The notes under the pieces: model-generated
The model's input: only the letters and a program-made list of their open reading frames with translations
Databases searched by the model: none
What the model was told of the DNA's origin: nothing
Shown here: positions 25,505 through 34,781 of the stretch, piece after piece
Position numbering within the stretch: the stretch's first letter is position 1
How the letters are laid out: each line of letters begins with the position of its first letter
NCBI GenBank assembly: GCA_965116565.1
Contig: OZ220699.1
Location: 434,001 to 498,000, forward strand
DNA length: 64,000 nucleotides
Direction of reading: 5' to 3'
From: Bin87 sp965116565
Lineage (GTDB): Bacteria > Chloroflexota > Dehalococcoidia > Lucifugimonadales > UBA3495
Translations under genes and position numbers: made by a program

Positions 25505-27730
25505 ATGGTCGAAGTCGCCAGCGACTCCACGGATCTTATCTCTCGCGTATCGGAATACGTTGAGGAGACCGCTCAGGTTGACGCAATTCGGGCGGCCTAC
25601 GATTTCGCCGCCGAATGCCATGACGGCCAGAAGCGTCTTTCCGGCGACCCCTATATCGTTCATCCGCTGGCAGCGGCCACCATCCTTGCGGACCTCTACC
25701 TCGACCCCGACACCATCAAAGCGGCGCTCCTGCACGACGTGGTGGAGGACTGTGGGGTGGATGTGGAAGACCTGGAAACCCGTTTTGGCCCCGACGTGGC
25801 CCGACTGGTGGATGGCGTCACCAAGTTGGAGCGCGTCGATTACCGTCCGCCCGGATCCAACGGAACCAGCGTCGCCGAGGCGGAAAATCTCTACGCGGAG
25901 AGCCTCCGCAAGATGCTGGTGGCCATGGCGGAGGACATCCGCGTGGTGCTCATCAAATTGGCGGACCGGCTGCACAACATGCGGACGCTGGACCCGCTGC
26001 CCGTAGAGAAGCGCCGGCGCATCGCGCAGGAAACGCTGGACGTTTATTCACCGCTGGCCCATCGCCTGGGAATCTGGGAACTGAAGTGGCAACTGGACGA
26101 CCTGGCCTTCCGACATCTGAATGAATCAAAGTACCGGGAGATCTCGCGCATGCTGGCGGTCCGGAGATCGCAGCGTGAAGCCTACGTCGCCGACGTGTCC
26201 AGCCGGCTGGGCGAAGAACTGGCCATCAACCATCTCAGCGCCGAGGTGTATGGACGGCCCAAAGGCATATATTCCATCCACAAAAAGATGGAAAAGTACG
26301 CCGCAGAGGGCAAGGAACTGAGCGAGATTTATGACCAATACGCCCTGCGAGTGATCGTTGAGGACGTGCCGGACTGCTACGCCGCGCTTGGCATCACCCA
26401 CCGGATGTGGAACCCGATCCCGGGTCAGTTTGACGACTACATCGCCACGCCCAAGCAGAACATGTACCAGGCCCTCCACACCACCGTCCATTGTGATGCC
26501 GGACATCCGCTGGAGGTCCAGATAAAGACCCGGGACATGCACCAGGTCGCTGAGTACGGGGTGGCGGCGCACTGGCGCTACAAGGAACGGACGGGCAGCG
26601 CGGCCGGCGGTCGGTTTGAAGAGCGCATGACGTGGCTGCGGCAGTTGCTTGAGTGGCAGCGGGAAACGCCGGACACGAACGAATTCCTGGAGTCGGTGCG
26701 GGAAGACCTGTTCCACGACCAGGTGTTCGTCTATACGCCCAAGGGCGACATCATGGAGTTGGCCGCGGGTGCGACTCCGATCGATTTCGCCTACAAGATC
26801 CACACCGACCTGGGGCACCGGATATCGGGCGCCAAGGTGAACGGCCGGCTGATGTCGTTGGATACTCCGTTGGAGAACGGCGACACCGTTGAGGTGGTCG
26901 CTGGCAAGACCGGCCGCGGTCCATCGCCGGACTGGCTGAATCCGGCGCGGGGGTATGTCGCCACCAACAGCGCGCGGCAGAAGATCCGGTCGTGGTTCAA
27001 CCGGCAGGCGCGCAGCGCGAACATCGTTCGGGGCAAGGACCTGCTGCGGCGCGAACTGCACCGGATGGGGGTAAAACTCTCCGACCGCGAAGTGCTGGAA
27101 CTGTGTCGATTCGAGACGATGGAAGACCTGCTGGCGGCGCTGGGTTCCGGTGAGCTCAGCGACTCTGCCCTGGCGGCACGCCTGGCCGAGCACCGCAGCA
27201 AGGAAGCCGAGGCCGCCGCCGCATGGATGCCGCCACTCAAGGGATCGTCGCGACTGGACAGCCCCACGTCCGGAATATCAGTGTTGGGTGTTGGGGACCT
27301 GCTGACACGAATCGCGACCTGCTGCAATCCCATCCAGGGCGACGCGATCATCGGGTTCGTAACCCGGTCCAGGGGCGTCAGCGTCCACAAAGTCGAATGC
27401 AAGAACGTCCTGAACGAGGACGAGAAGGAGCGGCTGGTTCCCGTGTCGTGGGGACAGAAGCAGGAACTCTATCCCGTGCGGGTGCGGATCGAGGCGATTG
27501 ACCGGGTGGGCCTGCTGCGGGACGTATCCACCAAGCTGTCCGAGGACAAGATCAACATCGCATGGGTCGTCACCCGGGAGAACGACAATGCGACCGTGAG
27601 CATGGAACTGACCATTCACATCGCAGGGCTGCAGCAGCTCAACCGGGTGTTCTCCCGCATTGAGAGCGTACGCGGCGTCACCTCGGTGAGCAGGGTGACC
27701 AGCAGCCCGCTGCGCCAAACCGAGCGGTGA
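25505..27730 (+). CDS. Bifunctional (p)ppGpp synthetase/hydrolase RelA/SpoT
   Basis: A 741-residue stringent-response enzyme. The HD hydrolase domain has H53 and HD77-78 plus ED81-82, all kept, so hydrolysis should work. The synthetase domain (about 230-350, with RPKGIYSIHKKM and DQYALRVIVEDVPDCY), a TGS domain (VFVYTPKGDIMEL), a helical region with CCNPIQGD, and a C-terminal ACT domain (VRIEAIDRVGLLRDV) follow. Its stop overlaps the next start by four bases (GTGA). Confidence 0.95.
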   Translation: MVEVASDSTDLISRVSEYVEETAQVDAIRAAYDFAAECHDGQKRLSGDPYIVHPLAAATILADLYLDPDTIKAALLHDVVEDCGVDVEDLETRFGPDVARLVDGVTKLERVDYRPPGSNGTSVAEAENLYAESLRKMLVAMAEDIRVVLIKLADRLHNMRTLDPLPVEKRRRIAQETLDVYSPLAHRLGIWELKWQLDDLAFRHLNESKYREISRMLAVRRSQREAYVADVSSRLGEELAINHLSAEVYGRPKGIYSIHKKMEKYAAEGKELSEIYDQYALRVIVEDVPDCYAALGITHRMWNPIPGQFDDYIATPKQNMYQALHTTVHCDAGHPLEVQIKTRDMHQVAEYGVAAHWRYKERTGSAAGGRFEERMTWLRQLLEWQRETPDTNEFLESVREDLFHDQVFVYTPKGDIMELAAGATPIDFAYKIHTDLGHRISGAKVNGRLMSLDTPLENGDTVEVVAGKTGRGPSPDWLNPARGYVATNSARQKIRSWFNRQARSANIVRGKDLLRRELHRMGVKLSDREVLELCRFETMEDLLAALGSGELSDSALAARLAEHRSKEAEAAAAWMPPLKGSSRLDSPTSGISVLGVGDLLTRIATCCNPIQGDAIIGFVTRSRGVSVHKVECKNVLNEDEKERLVPVSWGQKQELYPVRVRIEAIDRVGLLRDVSTKLSEDKINIAWVVTRENDNATVSMELTIHIAGLQQLNRVFSRIESVRGVTSVSRVTSSPLRQTER

Positions 27731-29157
27731 ACGCGGGCTCCTCGCCGGGAGCCTCATCCGTCTCCCGCGCGGTTTTCACCCCGATGGCGGCCAAGCTGGC
27801 GGTCGCCGTTGCAGTATTCCTGGCGATACTGCTGATGCCGACGCCCGAGGGCTTGACGCTGCAAGGACAGCGGGCCCTGGCCGTGATGACGTTTGTGGTC
27901 GTCCTCTGGGCCACCGAAGCGGTCCACTCGAGCGTCGCCGGAATCATCGGCGTGGTGCTGCTGGTGCTGTTCGGAGCCGTTGCGGGGATCGGCGAGGGCG
28001 TGTATGGGTTCTCGCAACCGGTGTGCTACTTCCTCATCGGCATCCTGACGCTGGGACTGGCGGTGCATCAATCCGGTCTGGCCGAGCGGATGGCGACGTT
28101 CCTGATGCGAGGAGCCACGGGACGGCCATCGCTGCTGTACATGCAGATGCTCTTTTCCTTCGCCGCGCTGACTTTCGCCCTCCCATCCGCCAGCACGCGG
28201 GGGGCGATCCTGGTGCACGTGTACGAGCAGGTGCTGGAACAGTGGGACATTCCGCAGGGGCACCCCTTTTACAACGCGACGATGATGGCCATGGGCTGCC
28301 TGAACCGGCTGGGCTCCACGGCGCTGCTGGCCGGCGGCATAACGCCGGTGGTGGCCTCCGGCCTGCTGGGGGACTTTTCGTGGACGCAGTGGTTCGTCAT
28401 GATGAGCGTCCCGTTCTACCTCAACCTGGTGGTTGGCGGCGCGATGCTGTTCCTGATCTACAGGTCGGGCTTTCGACCGGAGGGAATCGGCGAGGCCACG
28501 CCGGCGCTGCCGGGTCCGATCAAGCCGGCCGAATATCGCGCGGGCGCCATCGTCATCATCACGGCGCTGATGTGGTTCACCGACTTTGCTCACGGGCTGC
28601 ACCCGTCGGTGCCGGCGCTCATCGCGCTGTGCCTGATCCTGCTACCGCGGGTGGGCATACTGACGTGGAGCGAATTCGAGCGCAACGTGGGCTGGACCAA
28701 CTTTTTCGTAATCGCGACGTCGCTGTCGCTGGCCCACGCCCTGGTTGCCTCGGGGGCAGCGGCCTGGTTCTCCCAAACACTGGTCGGCGGCGTATCCCAA
28801 CTGGCAACGCAACCTTTGTTGGCGCTGCTGGCGCTGAGCGCGTGCTTTGCGGTGGTGCGGATGCTGATGCCCAACATCGCAGGCTACCTGGCCCTGGTGA
28901 TACCGGTGGCGATGGCTACTGGAGATTCGCTGGGGCTGAACCCGCTGGTGTGCGGAATGGCCGCGGTGGTGGTGGGTGATTCGGCGGTGTACTACGGGGC
29001 GGGTGGAACGTCGGCGGTGTTCGTGTTCCAGAGGGCCAACATCGGGAACCCGGAGATCTTCCGGTTCGGCATGGCGATGACGGTGATGGTGATTGCCATC
29101 CTGCTGCTGGTGGTGGTCCCGTACTGGAACCTGGTGGGGTATCCGCTGGCGCAGTGA
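27727..29157 (+). CDS. DASS/SLC13-type anion:sodium symporter
   Basis: A 476-residue inner-membrane carrier with about 11-13 helices. MLFSFAALTFALPSASTRGAIL and a second similar re-entrant hairpin near NIAGYLALVIPVAMATG resemble the paired SNT-like substrate/sodium motifs of DASS carriers for dicarboxylates, citrate or sulfate. The first of these reads PSAST rather than the common SNT, so ion coupling is uncertain. GTG start overlaps the relA stop. Confidence 0.8.
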   Translation: MNAGSSPGASSVSRAVFTPMAAKLAVAVAVFLAILLMPTPEGLTLQGQRALAVMTFVVVLWATEAVHSSVAGIIGVVLLVLFGAVAGIGEGVYGFSQPVCYFLIGILTLGLAVHQSGLAERMATFLMRGATGRPSLLYMQMLFSFAALTFALPSASTRGAILVHVYEQVLEQWDIPQGHPFYNATMMAMGCLNRLGSTALLAGGITPVVASGLLGDFSWTQWFVMMSVPFYLNLVVGGAMLFLIYRSGFRPEGIGEATPALPGPIKPAEYRAGAIVIITALMWFTDFAHGLHPSVPALIALCLILLPRVGILTWSEFERNVGWTNFFVIATSLSLAHALVASGAAAWFSQTLVGGVSQLATQPLLALLALSACFAVVRMLMPNIAGYLALVIPVAMATGDSLGLNPLVCGMAAVVVGDSAVYYGAGGTSAVFVFQRANIGNPEIFRFGMAMTVMVIAILLLVVVPYWNLVGYPLAQ

Positions 29158-29182
29158 CGCCCCAACCATCCGGCGGGCGACG

Positions 29183-29306
29183 GGAGCGGGGGCGGGTTTG
29201 AAACCGACCCATGGTTCGACAGGCTCACCATGAGCGGCAGTCGGGTAGTCAGCCGAGCCAACCGCGGGCCAGCAGTCGGGTGGTCAGCCGAGCCAACTGC
29301 GGACCA
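29183..29306. repeat. Repeat cluster after the DASS gene
   Basis: Three elements in a row. GGGGGCGGGTTTGAAACCGACCC (29188 region) is a GC-armed palindrome. TTCGACAGGCTCACCATGAG (29214-29233) is a member of the dispersed TTCGACA repeat also at 31150-31197 and 42046-42101. Two 35-base direct repeats (29237-29271 and 29272-29306) agree at about 31 positions and run into the 3' end of the nuclease gene. Confidence 0.75.
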
Positions 29307-29886
29307 GCAGGGCAGCGGCCAGGACGATCAGGACCGTGGCGGCGATGAGCAGCCGGGTGAAGAACCGTCGTCGCCAGCGCCGGCGTTGCCTGGCTTGCCG
29401 GATGTCGGCCCGGTGATCCCAGGGGCGGCGGGCGCGGCGGCCATCTTTCCACACGCCGCGTCGTTTGCTGATGGCCTCGGCCTCAGCATCCGGGAAACCC
29501 AGGTCGCGGCCTCCATAGCGGCGATACCAGTAGGCCATGCCGGAGCGGACCATGGCGACGTTGATGGGTTCGCGCCCACGGCGGTTGGGGTACAGCAAAC
29601 CGACCGTACGGCCATAGCGGTCGGTGGCCATCGTGTCCATGCGGACGCCGCCGCGTCGCACCAGGGACGCCAGTTGCTCCCGAGCCTCGCGTCCATAGGG
29701 CTGGGAGAGTTCCGGGGCGTCGATTCCGTAGAGCCGCACCGGAAAGGGACGGCGCAGAAAGCTGAACCAGCCGGCGTATTTGACCTCCAGCGAGTCGCCG
29801 TCGATTACCCTCCGTATGCGGACCTTGCGGGCCACGCTTCCATCAGCGCAGGCTGCGACGGCGGCGCCGGGCCGGCCGTTCGGCAA
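29284..29886 (-). CDS. Membrane-anchored staphylococcal nuclease-like protein
   Basis: A protein of up to 200 residues. RVIDGDSLEV, then VRLYGIDAPE, REAREQLASLV, and RYGRTVGLLY cover the thermonuclease-type OB-fold, with the calcium-binding Asp and catalytic Arg/Glu positions represented. After a very basic stretch (RRARRPWDHRADIRQARQRR) comes a single C-terminal membrane helix (about 178-195), so the basic segment probably faces the cytosol. The GTG at codon 18 (VARKVRIRRV) is a likely alternative start. The 3' end lies in a 35-base tandem repeat. Confidence 0.8.
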   Translation of the reverse strand: MPNGRPGAAVAACADGSVARKVRIRRVIDGDSLEVKYAGWFSFLRRPFPVRLYGIDAPELSQPYGREAREQLASLVRRGGVRMDTMATDRYGRTVGLLYPNRRGREPINVAMVRSGMAYWYRRYGGRDLGFPDAEAEAISKRRGVWKDGRRARRPWDHRADIRQARQRRRWRRRFFTRLLIAATVLIVLAAALLVRSWLG

Positions 29887-30097
29887 GCGGGGCTTTCAGT
29901 TCCGTTACGTCGTTTTGAAGGCTGACCAGGGCCGCTTCGGTGGCCGCCGCGCGTTCTGCTGCCTCATTGCGTTGCTGCCGGGCCTGGTCGCGTTCCTGCT
30001 CGGCTTTAGCCGCCCTGGCTTCGGCCTCAATGGCCCTGGCACGCTCTCGGCGTGCCTGTTCGCGCAGGGGAATGGTCAGCACGTCGCTTGACAACAC
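29843..30097 (-). pseudogene. Coiled-coil remnant, probably the C-terminal tail of a Uma2-like gene
   Basis: A frame of about 84 codons starting at GTG 30097, two bases after the rhodanese stop. It encodes IPLREQARRERARAIEAEA and further Ala/Glu/Arg-rich heptads, then a basic tail. Uma2-family proteins often end in just this kind of coiled coil, but the nuclease-fold part is missing. It overlaps the start of the nuclease gene. It may be a remnant or a small functional coiled coil. Confidence 0.35.
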
Positions 30098-30102
30098 GAT
30101 TG

Positions 30103-30954
30103 CTACACCGTCAGCGGGGTGTCGTCGCGGTTGGCCCACTCGCCCATGGAGGCGTCGTAGTTCTTGGCGTTCTCGAAACCGACGAGGCGGAGTACGAAGT
30201 TTCCGTGCGCCGCACGGATGCCGGCCTGTCAATAGGAGTAAGCCGTCTTGTCGGGGGTGATGCCGTGCTCGGTTAGGATCTGCCGGATTTCGGCGGCGGG
30301 CTTGAACTCGTGGGTGTTGCGGTCCATCAGGTGGAACCATTCGAGATGCACCGCGCCGGGGATGTGTCCCGGTCGCTTGTTGCGGTAGTTGGGAGCGGAC
30401 CCGTCCCACTCGCCGTCGCTGCGCACGTCCCACACCACCACGTTGTCCCGTGCCCCGTCCAATGAACAGGCTTCCTTGATTTCGTCGCCGGTGGCGATGA
30501 AGGACTCGTTAGCGCGGGGCATGAAGGTGACGGACGCCGGCGGGCGAGCCCGGCCGAAGTCGATGGGCTGGCCGGCGTTGACCCAGGCGCGCCAGCCGCC
30601 GTTGAGCACCTTGACGCTGGTGTGGCCGTAGTAGTTGAAAACCCACCAGATGCGAGCGGCGGTGAGACCCTGAGCGTGGTCGTAGGTGACGACGGTGGTA
30701 TCGTCGCCGATGCCCAGGCCCTCGGCCATGGCCTTGAACTGCTCGGGGGTCATGACGTGCTGCCGCTCCGTGTCGGGGTTCTTGGCCCAGTTGTCGGCGA
30801 CGTGGGCGGCGCCGGGAATGTGCCCGCGCTGCCAGGCGTCGGCGGTGTTGGCGCAGTCCAGGACGACCACGTTGGGGTCGTCGAGATGGGCGGCGACCCA
30901 CGCGGGGTCGGTGAGGAATTCGGGGTGAGCGTAGCCTTCGGCGGCGGTGGTCAT
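30103..30954 (-). CDS. Rhodanese-type sulfurtransferase selenoprotein (in-frame TGA = Sec242)
   Basis: Read through TGA (30229-30231), the frame gives 283 residues, the normal length for two-domain thiosulfate/3-mercaptopyruvate sulfurtransferases. The inactive N-terminal rhodanese domain has LDCANTADAWQRGHIPGA; the C-terminal domain has VVWDVRSDGEWDG and GHIPGAVHLEW. The active-site loop reads YSY-U-QAGIRAAH, so Sec replaces the persulfide-carrying Cys. The 41 residues after the TGA (FVLRLVGFENAKNYDASMGEW) align with the family's conserved YDGSWxEW end, which proves the downstream frame is coding. If the TGA were a stop, the enzyme would lack its catalytic residue. Confidence 0.9.
30202..30231 (-). 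promoter_or_regulatory. Bacterial SECIS element of the rhodanese gene
   Basis: Ten bases after the TGA begins a perfect 7-bp stem (TCCGTGC with GCACGGA) closed by a GGC triloop (30209-30211). The apical loop with its first base G, about 18 nt from the UGA, matches the bacterial SECIS model. Confidence 0.8.
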
Positions 30955-31818
30955 GGGACGGCTCCTGGGATATGGGTAGGTTGAAGCTGCCCGGATTGTA
31001 TGGGCCGGCAGGCCGGCGGGTCAACGACGACGCGCGACGCTCGCGAGATTGGCCCCACGGGCCGGTTTGACGCGGGCGGGTTTTGAATCCGCCCGAGAGG
31101 TGTCGGTTGGTCGATGCGCGGTGGTGTTTCGGTTGGCTTGCTCCCTGGTCCTTCGACGGGCTCAGGATGATGGTTTGACAGGCTCACCATGAGCGGGGTG
31201 GCGGGTGTTTCGGTGGGGTTTCTCCTTCGGGTTTCGTCGATTGGGTTTCGGGATGATTGGGCGAGAGGCAGGATCTGCGCATCGTTGTCAGCGTACGGCC
31301 GGGTTGGGCACGCAACTATTTGACCTACTTTTCCGTGTACTCAGTGCGTTGTAGTGAGCACCTGCGCGCGGGCTCGGACAGTCCCGGGGACACCAGTGGG
31401 GCGAATGCCGGTGAGGAGTCAGGTCTTTGAGCGGCGGTTGCCACCTGGGCCGGTTGCGATTTTGGTACTGACGGGGTTGGCCGTCGATGCTTGGGTCCTG
31501 CCTCTCTTGATCGGGGTGTGAATAAACGTACGTTTTGCCTTGGCTGATAATAGAATAAACGTTCCCATACGGCGTGTCAAGGACTCGCGCTGCCGATTTT
31601 TGGATGAAACCAATTCTGGAGAGGCGGCAGACGGTCGTGCATGGGTCGCTTTACCGCCTGCGGTTCGGGGATGACGGTTGGGGTGGGGTAGCGTGATATG
31701 ATGACGTATACGAGGGAATAGCTGTTCGGTCGGTGGAAAGCGTTGCCAAGTCGGGTGATGTGGCATCTCATTCCCCGATCCTGAGTGTCCTGATGCTGAC
31801 CGCTTCATCACAATTGGC
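30955..31818. other. Repeat-rich intergenic region
   Basis: About 860 bases with no supported gene. It holds the palindrome CGGGCGG..CCGCCCG (31073-31095) and two direct copies of the TTCGAC-type repeat (31150-31200). From about 31500 the base composition turns AT-richer. Open frames in it lack ribosome binding sites and family motifs. It separates the rhodanese gene from a toxin-antitoxin locus. Confidence 0.55.
31073..31095. repeat. GC-armed palindrome
   Basis: Arms CGGGCGG and CCGCCCG around a GTTTTGAAT centre, similar in layout to the element at 7240-7268. Located upstream of the rhodanese gene. Confidence 0.65.
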
Positions 31819-32181
31819 ATGATTTGGGAAGTTCGCTTCCATCCCGATTTTGAGCCAGAATTCGACGATTTCGCAGAGTTGGTACAGGATGAACTCCTCG
31901 CTAAATTGTTGCTTTTGCAAGCTTTCGGGCCATCCCTGAGCCGGCCGCACGCGGATAGGTTGCAGGGATCTCGTTACGCGAACATGAAGGAGCTGCGGTT
32001 CAACGCAGATGGCGGAGTGTGGAGAGCCGCTTTCGCATTCGACCCGGGCAGGCGGGGAATTCTTTTCGCAGCCGCGGACAAGTCCGGGGTGAGCCAGCGG
32101 CTGTTCTACCGACGACTGATCGCCAAAGCTGACGACCGCTACGGCAGGCATCTGGCTGATATGCGCCGGCCTGGAGAATGA
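31819..32181 (+). CDS. HigB/RelE-like (phage Gp49-type) toxin
   Basis: A 120-residue protein starting MIWEVRFHPDFEPEFDDF, with LLLLQAFGPSLSRPHADRL, MKELRFNADGGVWRAAFAFDP and YRRLIAKADDRYGRH. These are the signatures of the phage Gp49-like/HigB group of ribosome-dependent mRNA endonucleases. The antitoxin gene starts one base after its stop but appears truncated. Toxicity is not shown by the sequence. Confidence 0.85.
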   Translation: MIWEVRFHPDFEPEFDDFAELVQDELLAKLLLLQAFGPSLSRPHADRLQGSRYANMKELRFNADGGVWRAAFAFDPGRRGILFAAADKSGVSQRLFYRRLIAKADDRYGRHLADMRRPGE

Positions 32182-32182
32182 C

Positions 32183-32476
32183 ATGATCACCTTGGCTGAA
32201 AAAATGGCAAGTCTAAGCCCAGAGCACCGTGCGCGGGTAGAAGGACGCGCGGAGGAACTGATCGCTCAAGAACGCGCCAGACGCGCAAAGCAAGGGTCAA
32301 AACGGAGCCTCGCCCGTGTCAACAGCCTGCGCATTCACGCATCCGCCAAGCCTTGCTACGGACGCAAAGCCGCCAAGTTTACGATGGGAAAGCGCAGTTT
32401 TCGGAGAATACGCCGTGCGCCAGGCCGACGCTTACGGGGTGCAGGTTATCGTCGGTGCTTCAGTGCGGCGCGCTGA
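32183..32476 (+). pseudogene. Truncated/frameshifted HigA-like antitoxin
   Basis: Begins MITLAEKMASLSPEHRARVE, as do the short XRE-family antitoxins that accompany Gp49-like toxins. After about residue 35 the sequence turns into Arg/Lys-rich text (KPCYGRKAAKFTMGKRSF) with no helix-turn-helix in any frame examined. The DNA-binding half is therefore missing. Either the toxin is already defective, another antitoxin covers it, or the truncated form still neutralises. Confidence 0.55.
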
Positions 32477-32613
32477 CGGATCGTCGCGGAGGGGTTTGCC
32501 GGACGAAAGGCAGCCTTCCGCACAACCTATCGCCACCATCCAACCAAAACGCCCGCCGGCCAATCCCGGTACAATAGGCGCACTTCACGCGATTTTCTGC
32601 GAGGTGCGCTTTT

Positions 32614-34518
32614 ATGGTTCAGCAGGGACAGATTGACCATCTTCTGCAGGAGGCCGGCGAGATCCCGCCGCCTCCCCACGTTTCCGGCCAGGCCACGCTA
32701 TCCGACTACGAGGGCGTCTATGCCCGCTCCGTCGAGGACCCCGAGGGGTTCTGGGCCGAGGCCGCCGACGAGCTGCACTGGTTCCGCCGCTGGGACGACG
32801 TGTTCCAGTGGGAGTATCCCAACTTCCGCTGGTTCGTGGGCGGGCAGACCAACATCGCCTACAACGCGCTGGACCGGCACCTGACCACCGAGCGGCGCAA
32901 CAAGGCCGCCCTCATCTGGCTGGGCGAGGACGGCACGGAGCAGGTCTATACCTACGCGCGGCTGGCCCAGCAGGTGAACCGCTTCGCCAACGGGTTGAAG
33001 TCGCTGGGCGTGGGCAAGGGCGACCGGGTGGTGATCTACATGCCGCTGACGCCGGAGGGGGCCATCAGCATGCTGGCCTGCGCCCGCATCGGCGCGATTC
33101 ACAGCGTGGTGTACGCGGGGTTCAGCGTGGGGTCGCTGCGCGACCGCATCCAGGACGCCGAGGCCAAGGCGCTGATCACCGGCGACGTGGGGTATCGCCG
33201 GGGCAACCGCGTGGACCTGAAGGGCATCGCCGACGAGGCCGTGGAGGGCTGCGACAGCCTGGAGAACGTCATCGTGTTCCGGCGCGAACTGGCGCCGGAG
33301 GACCTGCGCGACGGCGAGACCGACTTCGACGGCCTGATGGCGCGCAGCGGCATCGACTGCCCCGCCGAGGTGATGGACGCCGAGGACCCGCTGTACATCC
33401 TCTACACCAGCGGCACCACCGGCCGGCCCAAGGGCGTGGTGCACGTCCACGGCGGCTACATGGTGGGCACCCACTACCACTTCAAGAACTTCTGGGACGT
33501 GAAGGACAACGACGTGTTCTGGTGCATGTCGGACATCGGCTGGGTGGTCGGCCACAGCTACATCGTGTACGCGCCGCTGGTGGCGGGTGCGACCACGGTG
33601 TTCCGCGAGGGCGCGCCCGATTTCCCCCACAACGCCGTGTTCTACGAGGTCATTGAGAAGTACGGCGTCAACGTGATCTTCACCGCGCCGACGGCGGTGC
33701 GGATGCTGATGCGCTACGGCGAGGAGCCGGCCAGCCGCTACGACCTGCGCTCGCTGCGGTTCCTGACCTGCGCCGGCGAGCCGCTGAATCCGGAGGCCCT
33801 GCGCTGGGCCTACGAGCACATCTGCGGCAGCGGCGAGTGGGCGCACATGGTGGACAACTGGTGGCAGACCGAGACGGGCGGCCCGTGCCTGGGCACCACC
33901 GCGAACATGACCACGCGCCCCGGCAGGGTGGGCAAGCCGCTGCCCGGCGCTGTGATGGACATCGTGGACCGCGAGGGCCAACCCATCGAGGAGCCGGACA
34001 AGGGCGGTTTCCTGGTGATCCGCCGGCCGTTCCCGCACTTCTCGCGGACGGTCTGGGGCGACCCGGACCGCTACGCCGACACGTGGCAGCAGATCCCGGG
34101 CGTGTACTCCTCGGGCGACGTGGCGCTGCGCGACGCAGACGGCTACTACATGGTGGTGGGCCGAGCCGACGACGTGCTGAACGTGGCGGGCCACCGCATC
34201 GGTTCGGCGGAGGTGGAGTCGGCGCTGGTGTCGCATCCGGAGGTTGCGGAGGCGGCGGTGATCGGCAAGCCGGACGAATTGCGGGGCGAGACCATCAAGG
34301 GTTTCGTGACGCTGCGCATGGGCAGCGAGGGGTCGGACCGGATGATCAACGAGCTGCAGCTGCACGTGCGGCGGGAACTGGGGCCGATTGCGGTGCCGTC
34401 GGAGATCGAGTTCACGCCGACGCTGCCGAAGACACGCTCGGGCAAGATCATGCGTCGGCTGCTGAAGGCGCAGGAGCTTGGGCTGGACCCGGGGGACATA
34501 ACGACGCTGGAGGAGTAG
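32614..34518 (+). CDS. acs: Acetyl-CoA synthetase
   Basis: A 634-residue AMP-forming acyl-CoA synthetase. YTSGTTGRPKGVVH is the P-loop (A3), WWQTETGG (A5), YSSGDVALRDADGYY (A7), GRADDVLNVAGHRIG (A8) and the C-terminal PKTRSGKIMRR (A10) with the catalytic, acetylation-sensitive Lys are all present. The WWQTETGG Trp restricts the acyl pocket to acetate-like substrates; propionate use cannot be excluded. It stands alone between toxin-antitoxin loci. Confidence 0.93.
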   Translation: MVQQGQIDHLLQEAGEIPPPPHVSGQATLSDYEGVYARSVEDPEGFWAEAADELHWFRRWDDVFQWEYPNFRWFVGGQTNIAYNALDRHLTTERRNKAALIWLGEDGTEQVYTYARLAQQVNRFANGLKSLGVGKGDRVVIYMPLTPEGAISMLACARIGAIHSVVYAGFSVGSLRDRIQDAEAKALITGDVGYRRGNRVDLKGIADEAVEGCDSLENVIVFRRELAPEDLRDGETDFDGLMARSGIDCPAEVMDAEDPLYILYTSGTTGRPKGVVHVHGGYMVGTHYHFKNFWDVKDNDVFWCMSDIGWVVGHSYIVYAPLVAGATTVFREGAPDFPHNAVFYEVIEKYGVNVIFTAPTAVRMLMRYGEEPASRYDLRSLRFLTCAGEPLNPEALRWAYEHICGSGEWAHMVDNWWQTETGGPCLGTTANMTTRPGRVGKPLPGAVMDIVDREGQPIEEPDKGGFLVIRRPFPHFSRTVWGDPDRYADTWQQIPGVYSSGDVALRDADGYYMVVGRADDVLNVAGHRIGSAEVESALVSHPEVAEAAVIGKPDELRGETIKGFVTLRMGSEGSDRMINELQLHVRRELGPIAVPSEIEFTPTLPKTRSGKIMRRLLKAQELGLDPGDITTLEE

Positions 34519-34572
34519 GGACCACGTAAATAGACGCTGCCGGCGCGCCTCGCGGTGGAGAGAGATCAGCAG

Positions 34573-34779
34573 TTGAACGGGAGGGAATTTGTGAGGCGCG
34601 CCCGGCGCTACGCCAGAAGGAACGGCTTGGAATGGCGGTTTAACCCGGCGGAGGGAAAGGGCAGCCATGGCAGGTTTTATTTGGGGGATCGGCAGACAAT
34701 AGTGCAACACGGCGAAATTCCCCGAAATACGCTGTTCGGGATGTTTCGCCAGTTGGGAATCAATCCCGGGGAGTTCTGA
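34573..34779 (+). CDS. hicA: HicA-type mRNA interferase toxin (tandem copy 1)
   Basis: About 68 residues with the small dsRNA-binding-like fold. GKGSHGRFYLG contains the catalytic His, followed by VQHGEIPRNTLFGMFRQLGI. A TTG start is chosen (LNGREFVRRARRY) because the second copy begins identically at a TTG and a GGAGAG lies upstream. The hicB antitoxin starts two bases after the stop. Homologous to the copy at 35239. Confidence 0.85.
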   Translation: MNGREFVRRARRYARRNGLEWRFNPAEGKGSHGRFYLGDRQTIVQHGEIPRNTLFGMFRQLGINPGEF

Positions 34780-34781
34780 TC

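Noticed and set aside
32698..34710. Long open frame opposite acs (670 codons)
   Set aside because: High GC and strong codon bias keep the opposite strand open. Its product is His/Arg/Val-rich with no family motif, while the other strand encodes a full acetyl-CoA synthetase.
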